Assembly (NCBI GenBank): GCA_903871435.1
Contig: CAIQGU010000060.1
Coordinates: 1-6,526 of the forward strand
Reading direction: 5' to 3'
Length of the DNA stretch: 6,526 nucleotides
Source: an uncultured Burkholderiales bacterium
GTDB lineage: Bacteria; Pseudomonadota; Gammaproteobacteria; Burkholderiales; Burkholderiaceae_F
The translations under genes and the position numbers were made by a program. This document shows, piece by piece, positions 1-3,868 of the stretch (position 1 is the stretch's first letter; each line of letters begins with the position of its first letter). The notes under the pieces are model-generated. The model did not search any database. It was not told where the DNA came from and saw only the letters and a program-made list of their open reading frames with translations.

Positions 1-38
1 CAACAAGGAGCGGGATCGGTCGAACCCGCTCCTTGTTG
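1..38 (-). terminator. Perfect 14-bp hairpin downstream of pucA
   Basis: Bases 1-14 (CAACAAGGAGCGGG) pair without mismatch with 25-38 around a 10-base loop. The structure starts 35 bases past the pucA stop codon in the direction of pucBA transcription. It could be a transcription terminator, or a 3' stem-loop that stabilises the abundant pucBA mRNA, as found after puc and puf structural genes in purple bacteria. The bases that would carry a terminator U-tract lie left of base 1, so the two roles cannot be told apart. The stem could also extend past the window edge. The gap 39-73 shows nothing else. Confidence 0.7.
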
Positions 39-73
39 CAGGTCATCGTCAGTACCTTGACGAAGTACCGGAA

Positions 74-277
74 CTACTGGGTAACCGCCCCGGTAGGTGC
101 CGGCGTCACGACCGCCGTGACGTGGCTCTTCGCCCCACCTTGCCAGTACCCGGCAAACCACGTCGTGTGCGAAAGCACTGCATAGTGGACCAGCAGAGCA
201 ATCACGAGCACCGTGCCCAGGAACATGGGCAGGCCGACCGTGGGATTTACTACGCACCAGATTCTTCCTTGGTTCAT
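74..277 (-). CDS. pucA: Light-harvesting complex LH2 alpha subunit (B800-850 type)
   Basis: This is a 67-residue antenna polypeptide that pairs with PucB in the intracytoplasmic membrane and holds bacteriochlorophyll and carotenoid in the LH2 ring. The N-terminus [12 protein letters not shown] matches the LH2 alpha signature. A single membrane helix spans about residues 14-36. His31 in the [13 protein letters not shown] segment is the expected ligand of a B850 bacteriochlorophyll. Tyr44 and Trp45 (GYWQGG) are the residues that hydrogen-bond the B850 acetyl groups in the Rhodoblastus acidophilus structure. In B820-type complexes they are replaced, so an absorption maximum near 850 nm is inferred. 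The C-terminus runs about 14 residues beyond the 53-residue R. acidophilus chain, in an Ala/Val/Thr/Pro-rich tail. The ATG lies 12 bases after the pucB stop with only a weak ribosome site (GGAAA), which suggests translation coupled to pucB. LH1 alpha (PufA) is less likely because of the MNQG start and the HTTWF-YWQGG block. Confidence 0.95.
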   Translation of the reverse strand: MNQGRIWCVVNPTVGLPMFLGTVLVIALLVHYAVLSHTTWFAGYWQGGAKSHVTAVVTPAPTGAVTQ

Positions 278-289
278 GGTCGTTTCCGG

Positions 290-445
290 TTAGTGCAGCC
301 AGGGTGAATAGATATACGCCAAGAGGTGCGCGGCCAGCGCAATTGCGAAGAACAGCCGCGCGCCATCGATGACGTGCTTGTGTAGCTCTTCCGACTCCGG
401 AATCGTCAGGCCGGTGGGCCAGACCCGGTTTGGATCGTCTGCCAT
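290..445 (-). CDS. pucB: Light-harvesting complex LH2 beta subunit
   Basis: This short gene encodes 51 residues. It starts [14 protein letters not shown] and ends AYIYSPWLH. It is the beta partner of PucA in the LH2 antenna. The [16 protein letters not shown] block and the terminal PWLH match LH2 beta chains. His40 (AAHLLAY) is the expected B850 bacteriochlorophyll ligand. His22 and Arg30 sit at the places of R. acidophilus beta His12 and Arg20, the latter contacting B800. The single membrane helix is about residues 29-47. The ATG at 445-443 follows a strong Shine-Dalgarno AAGGAG at 460-455 with a 9-base spacer, and the stop is TAA at 292-290. The order pucB then pucA is the standard one. Genes this short are often missed by length-cutoff gene finders. 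Confidence 0.96.
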   Translation of the reverse strand: MADDPNRVWPTGLTIPESEELHKHVIDGARLFFAIALAAHLLAYIYSPWLH

Positions 446-646
446 ATCGATTTGCTCCTTAGATAGCTATCACGCGTTACCAGGCCAAAATCGTGCGATT
501 TCTGCACGTGATCCCTCATCGCTGGGCCCACAGACGATGAAATTCAAAAAGGCGGCCGCAGTGCGCGGACCCAGCGAGGCCACGGTTCAACAGGTCGCAA
601 CCCCGTATCGAATTTTTTCTTTGTATCGATACCCTTACTCAAAGCC

Positions 647-664
647 ACGTTACCCATGTAACGT
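647..664. repeat. 18-bp inverted repeat over the pucBA -10 region
   Basis: ACGTTAC (647-653) and GTAACGT (658-664) are perfect reverse complements around a 4-base spacer CCAT. The element overlaps the predicted -10 of pucBA and overlaps the half PpsR box at 657-674. A 7-bp perfect dyad in a promoter suggests an operator for a dimeric regulator. No known regulator is recognised for it. Confidence 0.5.
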
Positions 665-674
665 TCTGTTGTCA
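657..674. promoter_or_regulatory. Candidate second PpsR/CrtJ box, 5 of 6 positions
   Basis: TGT-N12-TCA differs from the consensus at one of six fixed positions and is separated from the full box (683-700) by exactly 8 bases (675-682). CrtJ is known to bind cooperatively to paired palindromes 8 bp apart in the bchC promoter. This box covers most of the predicted pucBA -35 and spacer, where occupancy would block RNA polymerase. A degenerate match alone would be weak. The spacing is what makes it worth recording. Confidence 0.4.
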
Positions 675-682
675 ATTCATAA

Positions 683-700
683 TGTCACGCCATCAAGACA
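683..700. promoter_or_regulatory. Candidate PpsR/CrtJ operator, full consensus
   Basis: TGTCACGCCATCAAGACA fits the PpsR/CrtJ consensus TGT-N12-ACA exactly and extends its symmetry by one base on each side (TGTC...GACA). PpsR/CrtJ is the aerobic repressor of bacteriochlorophyll, carotenoid and LH2 genes in purple bacteria. The site ends 7 bases upstream of the predicted pucBA -35. It also lies around the presumed start of the rightward transcript, so one protein could influence both directions. Confidence 0.6.
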
Positions 701-756
701 CATGCCGCATTCCGGTGCGAAAACGCGATTTTTTTGCAGTGCAAGGAGCTGACGCC

Positions 757-1119
757 ATGAACGACGATGTCCCGCCCGCGATTGCGCTGCTGATCGGCGC
801 ACTGATGGGCGTGCTGCTTTATGGTCCGATCAAGCGCTGGATCTTCACGCTGATCCGGACGCTGCGCGAACGCGCGCGCAATAAAGGCAATGAGGACCAT
901 TCCAGTGCCGGCTCCACCAAGCTGCTGATCATTTTTGCCACCTTGCACCCGGCGCCCTGGTTGATCCTCATTGGCCTGCCCTACGGCCTGTACCGCCTAT
1001 GGTCGGATCCCCTGCGCGTCATCTGGGGCAGCCTGCTGGCAGGGTCCATACTGGGGGCGCTGCTGATGGTGGCGTTCGAAGCGCTGCGCCGGGCACGGGC
1101 CCGGCAGGCGTCCAAGTGA
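757..1119 (+). CDS. Small integral membrane protein of unknown function
   Basis: I do not recognise this 120-residue protein. The ATG at 757 is chosen because AAGGAG at 743-748 lies 8 bases upstream. An in-frame ATG at 682 lacks such a site and would fall inside the control region. Hydrophobic stretches are at about residues 8-25, 56-79 (broken by HPAPW) and 88-107. Between the first two is a basic, polar segment (about 26-55, with RTLRERARNKGNEDHSS) likely to face the cytoplasm. The C-terminus is Arg-rich (RRARAR). It is the first gene of a rightward unit, and the SOUL-family gene starts 11 bases after its stop, so the two are probably co-transcribed and perhaps translationally linked. Co-location suggests, but does not show, a shared role. 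Confidence 0.8.
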   Translation: MNDDVPPAIALLIGALMGVLLYGPIKRWIFTLIRTLRERARNKGNEDHSSAGSTKLLIIFATLHPAPWLILIGLPYGLYRLWSDPLRVIWGSLLAGSILGALLMVAFEALRRARARQASK

Positions 1120-1130
1120 GGAAACAACCC

Positions 1131-1796
1131 ATGTGGTGGGCAATTGCGGGCGTGCTTGCGCTGGGCGCAGGATTGGCGGGACCGGTCATGAGCAATGTGG
1201 AGCAACCGCAGTACCGGGTGGTGGAGCAGCACGAGAGCATCGAGTTGCGCGACTACCCTTCCATGATCGTTGCCGAGGCGGAGTTTTCCGGTTCGCGCAG
1301 CAGCGCCATCAATTCGGGCTTTCGCACCATCGCCGACTACATCTTCGGCAACAACATCGCGGCGCAGAAGGTGGCCATGACGGCGCCGGTACTGCAGCAA
1401 AGCAGCCAGCAGGCCAGCGAGAAGATCGCCATGACCGCGCCCGTGACCCAGCAGGGCGACGGCACGAGCTGGCGAGTGCGCTTCATCATGCCGGCCAGCT
1501 ATACGCTGGCCACGCTGCCCAAGCCCAGGAATCCGGCCGTCACGCTGCGGGAGATTCCCGGCCGGCGCTACGCGGTGATCCGGTTCTCCGGGCTCGCGGG
1601 CGAGGACAGCCTGCGCCGCCACACCGAGGAGCTGCGCGCCTTTCTTGTTGGGCGCAACATCACGGCGGTGGGCGAGCCCAGCTATGCCTTTTACAACCCG
1701 CCCTGGACCCTGCCGTTCATGCGCCGCAACGAGGTACTGTTAGACGTGGGCGAGAGCAGCCCACCCCCGGCAGGCGGTACGCCCACCGGGAACTAG
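1131..1796 (+). CDS. SOUL/HBP-family heme-binding protein, membrane-anchored or exported
   Basis: This 221-residue protein belongs to the SOUL/heme-binding protein family, whose members bind heme and other porphyrins. Residues 1-20 (MWWAIAGVLALGAGLAGPVM) form a signal peptide or membrane anchor, so the domain probably acts in the periplasm or on the membrane. The domain begins at about residue 27 (YRVVEQHESIELRDYPSMIV), a typical SOUL opening. It contains the family hallmark AMTAPV twice (KVAMTAPV 80-87 and KIAMTAPV 98-105) and the late YAFYNPPWTLPFMRRNEV block near 185-202. The last 14 or so residues are a Pro/Gly tail. The ATG at 1131 follows GAGG at 1118-1121, inside the upstream stop. Residue 20 could be an alternative start but has no good ribosome site. 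The natural ligand cannot be read from sequence. Divergence from pucBA makes a (bacterio)chlorophyll precursor or heme conceivable. Confidence 0.88.
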   Translation: MWWAIAGVLALGAGLAGPVMSNVEQPQYRVVEQHESIELRDYPSMIVAEAEFSGSRSSAINSGFRTIADYIFGNNIAAQKVAMTAPVLQQSSQQASEKIAMTAPVTQQGDGTSWRVRFIMPASYTLATLPKPRNPAVTLREIPGRRYAVIRFSGLAGEDSLRRHTEELRAFLVGRNITAVGEPSYAFYNPPWTLPFMRRNEVLLDVGESSPPPAGGTPTGN

Positions 1797-1863
1797 CGCA
1801 GCCGGCGCCCCTCATAGCCGGATCCGGGACACCCGTCCCACCACCCTGAGCACAGGAGCAACC

Positions 1864-2292
1864 ATGACGACCAAGCTCGACAAAATCCTCTACACCGCCC
1901 ACGCCCACACAACCGGCGGCCGCGACGGCCGCTCCGTCACCGACGATGGCCTCCTCGACGTGAAGCTGGCCGTCCCCCAGGCGATGGGCGGGGTCGGCGG
2001 CGCGACCAATCCGGAGCAGCTCTTTGCCGCCGGCTATTCGGCGTGTTTCATGGGGGCCATCAAGCACGTGGCCGGCCTCAAGAAGATCGCCGTGCCGGCC
2101 TCGGCGAGCATCGATGCCAGCGTGGATATCGGCCCCATTCCCCAGGGCTTCGGCATTGCCGTGAAGCTGGTGGTCACGCTGCCCGGGCTGGAGCGTGCGG
2201 CGGCCGAGGATTTGGTAGCGACGGCGCATCAGGTGTGCCCGTATTCGAATGCCACGAGAGGGAATATCGAGGTGGATTTGAGCGTGGCTTGA
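1864..2292 (+). CDS. ohr: Organic hydroperoxide resistance protein (Ohr, OsmC superfamily)
   Basis: This 142-residue thiol peroxidase reduces organic hydroperoxides, such as lipid peroxides, in the cytoplasm using a reactive cysteine pair. The length is typical of Ohr. The peroxidatic Cys61 sits in AAGYSACFMGA and the resolving Cys125 in HQVCPYSNATRGN, both classic Ohr motifs. Glu51 (NPEQLFAAGY) and an Arg near the start (TGGRDGR, Arg20 or Arg23) correspond to the residues that activate the catalytic cysteine. The start is set by AGGAG at 1854-1858, five bases before the ATG. It lies 67 bases after the SOUL gene on the same strand, so read-through is possible. No ohrR regulator gene is visible nearby. 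Ohr is favoured over OsmC because of its length and the NPEQLFAAGY and VCPYSNATRGN motifs. Light-exposed bacteriochlorophyll generates singlet oxygen and lipid peroxides, which would give Ohr a use here. That link is inference. Confidence 0.95.
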   Translation: MTTKLDKILYTAHAHTTGGRDGRSVTDDGLLDVKLAVPQAMGGVGGATNPEQLFAAGYSACFMGAIKHVAGLKKIAVPASASIDASVDIGPIPQGFGIAVKLVVTLPGLERAAAEDLVATAHQVCPYSNATRGNIEVDLSVA

Positions 2293-2320
2293 ACGCCAGA
2301 CAGCGCACGCACGCCAGATA

Positions 2321-2345
2321 CCCTCTCCCGCTTCGCCGGAGAGGG
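2321..2345. terminator. Hairpin between convergent ohr and NUP genes
   Basis: CCCTCTCC (2321-2328) pairs perfectly with GGAGAGGG (2338-2345) around a 9-base loop. It lies 28 bases past the ohr stop and 32 bases past the stop of the leftward gene, the expected place for a two-way terminator. Neither flank has a run of T, so intrinsic termination is not certain. Confidence 0.45.
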
Positions 2346-2377
2346 GAGGCTCTATATCCGCGGGTATTGCGCAGCGA

Positions 2378-3466
2378 TTAGGGGGTCGCCCCAGGCACCG
2401 TTTTTTCATAACGCGCCCAGTGCTCCGACAGTTCTCGCACCACCGGGCTGCCCACCCGATAGGCGTTTTCTATTGCTGGCCCATAAGCCGCGTAATTACC
2501 CGTAGCCTCGCTCTTGAGCAGCTCCGCAGCGCTCGTGCCTTTGGGCGGCATGGTGTAGTCGCTGCCGGTGCGCAGGTCGAGCGCGCGGGCAAGGTCCACG
2601 CGGCCGGCGCGGGCGAGGGCGGTGAGCGCCAGCAGGTAGGCGGAATCTTCTTCGGCGGACGTCACGAATTGGCCCCCGCCCCGGGTCCAGTACGGCACCC
2701 ATTTTTCCGCCCAATCGGTCATCCTCGCGCCGAGCCAGAAACGGTCTGCCGTCAGGGTGTCGCCCAGCAGCACGAAGGGCGGGCGCAGCGCATTGGGCTG
2801 ATCCCCGTAGCGGGCGCGCGCCGCCCGCAATTTGTCATCGTCCGGCAGGGCCAACGCGCGTGTCAGCGCGTAAGCCCAGTTTGCCAGCCCGGCATTGAGC
2901 TCGTAGGCCAGTATGCCGTTGTCGGATTCGACCGGCGGTGCCGGCTGCTCAAATGGCGCAGAGCGGTCGTAGGCCACGATGCCCGTTGACCATTCGGGCG
3001 GCATCTCACGCGCGTCGATCTCGTAGGCCAGGTCGCCGTCCACAACGTGCAGCGCCCAGGCAGCGGATCCGAGCGAGGCCCGGTTCGGATCGATACCGCC
3101 GATGCCGGCGAGGATCCAGTAGGCATGGCGCAAATCAAAGCGCGGATCCAGGCCCAGCGCCATGATCGACGCCGCTGCCCGGGCCTTGCCCACGCCGGTG
3201 ACGATGCCCAGCACGTGGTCCTGTTCGTTGTAGCGCAGCGGCCGGTGGCCCTGGGGGAACGGCAGCTTGATGGGCAGCGGGTAGCGCCTGGCCCAGTTCT
3301 GGAACTCGCCCGGCGAGTCCGCGGCGTCGTTGTTTGACTCGAAGGTGGTTACCACCACCACCCGCACCTGCAGTGGCGCAGCTTCGGCCGAGGCAGGTTC
3401 GGCCGCGCACAGCGCTGCCATGGCGAACCCAAGTGCCAGCGCGCCTCTTATCCGCCGTCCCGGCAT
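2378..3466 (-). CDS. NUP-family purine nucleoside permease-like protein, secreted
   Basis: The 362-residue product resembles the NUP family (purine nucleoside permease), first described in Candida and present in many proteobacteria. Residues 1-27 are a signal peptide: MPGRRIR, a hydrophobic Ala/Leu core, then PASA with predicted cleavage before EAAP. The mature part starts with VRVVVVTTFE, followed by SPGEFQNWARRYPLP (51-65), GIVTGVGKARAAASIM (87-102) and the very characteristic YWILAGIGGIDP (116-127). No other hydrophobic stretch is long enough to cross a membrane, so it looks like a soluble periplasmic protein. The family's fold is related, to my knowledge, to nucleoside phosphorylases, so nucleoside binding or cleavage may be nearer the truth than transport. 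The ATG at 3466-3464 is preferred, with AGGTGG 8 bases upstream. A GTG four codons earlier directly abuts the upstream stop but has no ribosome site. It is the last gene of the ABC-VOC-NUP unit. Confidence 0.85.
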   Translation of the reverse strand: MPGRRIRGALALGFAMAALCAAEPASAEAAPLQVRVVVVTTFESNNDAADSPGEFQNWARRYPLPIKLPFPQGHRPLRYNEQDHVLGIVTGVGKARAAASIMALGLDPRFDLRHAYWILAGIGGIDPNRASLGSAAWALHVVDGDLAYEIDAREMPPEWSTGIVAYDRSAPFEQPAPPVESDNGILAYELNAGLANWAYALTRALALPDDDKLRAARARYGDQPNALRPPFVLLGDTLTADRFWLGARMTDWAEKWVPYWTRGGGQFVTSAEEDSAYLLALTALARAGRVDLARALDLRTGSDYTMPPKGTSAAELLKSEATGNYAAYGPAIENAYRVGSPVVRELSEHWARYEKTVPGATP

Positions 3467-3478
3467 GCTGGCACCCAC

Positions 3479-3844
3479 CTAGCGCACGCTGCGAGGATTG
3501 AAGTTCGGGTTCTCGATAAACCCGAACCGGTTGCCGAAGGGATCGCGCACTGCGCCAACGCGGATACCCTCGCCCACGTCCTGCACGGGATCGAGCAGGG
3601 TGGCGCCCAGCGACAGCAGTTTTGCTAGCGCCTGGGTGGCGTCCGTCACACCCCATAGCACCTGCGATCCGGCGACGCCGGATTGCCCATCCGGCACGAG
3701 CCCAAGCTCAAAACCGCCCACCTGGAAACCCACGTAGAACGGCTGGTCGAAGTACGGCTCCTGGCCCAGCACCGACGCGTACCAGCGCCGAGACTCGACC
3801 AGGTCGCTTACGGGGTAGATGGCGGTACGTAATCCGAGAATCAT
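3479..3844 (-). CDS. VOC-superfamily (glyoxalase/bleomycin-resistance fold) protein
   Basis: This 121-residue protein has the length and two-module layout of a single VOC domain. The first half begins RTAIYPVSDLVESRRWYASVLG, with the usual beta strand then helix ending in a W/F-Y-x-x-x-L-G motif. The second half contains LWGVTDATQALAKLLSLGA and ends RDPFGNRFGFIENP, the family's D-P-x-G-N signature with a closing Glu. The protein contains no histidine and no cysteine, so the metal site of glyoxalase I or extradiol dioxygenases (His/Glu ligands) cannot be complete. It may bind a ligand without metal catalysis, as bleomycin-binding proteins do. The ATG has GAGGAAA just upstream. It begins 24 bases after the ABC gene stop, and its TAG is followed at once by the NUP gene region, indicating one transcript. 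The substrate is unknown. Confidence 0.88.
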   Translation of the reverse strand: MILGLRTAIYPVSDLVESRRWYASVLGQEPYFDQPFYVGFQVGGFELGLVPDGQSGVAGSQVLWGVTDATQALAKLLSLGATLLDPVQDVGEGIRVGAVRDPFGNRFGFIENPNFNPRSVR

Positions 3845-3868
3845 GCGGGTTTCCTCGAGTAACCACTA

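Larger units (their letters stand above)
647..675 (-). promoter_or_regulatory. Candidate sigma-70 promoter of pucBA
   Basis: Read on the minus strand there is a perfect -35 TTGACA (675-670), a 17-base spacer and a -10 TAACGT (652-647). The -10 keeps the TA...T positions but is otherwise weak. Transcription would begin near 640, leaving a leader of about 195 bases before pucB. A perfect -35 with a poor -10 is common in activator-dependent promoters. An 18-bp inverted repeat (647-664) covers the -10 and part of the spacer, and PpsR-like boxes overlap the -35. The promoter is predicted from sequence alone. Confidence 0.5.
446..756. other. Divergent control region between pucBA and the SOUL operon
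   Basis: These 311 bases contain no convincing gene. The part at about 595-735 is clearly richer in A and T than the genes around it. It holds the pucBA promoter and PpsR-like boxes, listed separately, plus palindromes GATAGCTATC (462-471, next to the pucB ribosome site), AAATCG-TG-CGATTT (488-501) and GTATCGATAC (623-632). For the rightward genes there is a -10-like CATAAT at 678-683 with only a poor -35 (ATGTAA, 656-661). If real, it overlaps the same operators. The rightward ribosome site AAGGAG is at 743-748. Confidence 0.75.

Noticed and set aside
520..576. Inverted repeat CGCTGGG...CCCAGCG flanking 43 bases
   Set aside because: It is only 7 bp with a long spacer in GC-rich sequence and is easily due to chance.
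683..700. Possible FNR half-site (TTGAT) on the minus strand upstream of pucBA
   Set aside because: The second half of the TTGAT-N4-ATCAA motif is absent. A half-site alone is not evidence.
369..752. Plus-strand 127-codon frame across the pucB start and control region
   Set aside because: It begins antisense to pucB and runs through the AT-rich regulatory region. There is no ribosome site and no known domain.
682..756. Upstream ATG extension of the small membrane protein
   Set aside because: The extra 25 residues lie in the control region, overlap the PpsR-like box and have no ribosome site, whereas ATG 757 has AAGGAG at proper spacing.
1818..1827. Palindrome CCGGATCCGG between the SOUL gene and ohr as a terminator
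   Set aside because: It has no loop and no T-run. A 10-bp GC-rich palindrome is not enough for a terminator call.
1133..1849. Plus-strand 238-codon frame overlapping the SOUL gene
   Set aside because: It is a +2 shadow of the SOUL frame, rich in Ala/Arg/Gly/His with no family features. The SOUL frame has the conserved motifs and the ribosome site.
1717..2409. Minus-strand 230-codon frame across ohr
   Set aside because: It is antisense to the complete Ohr coding sequence and spans the intergenic hairpin. The product is low-complexity and unrecognised.
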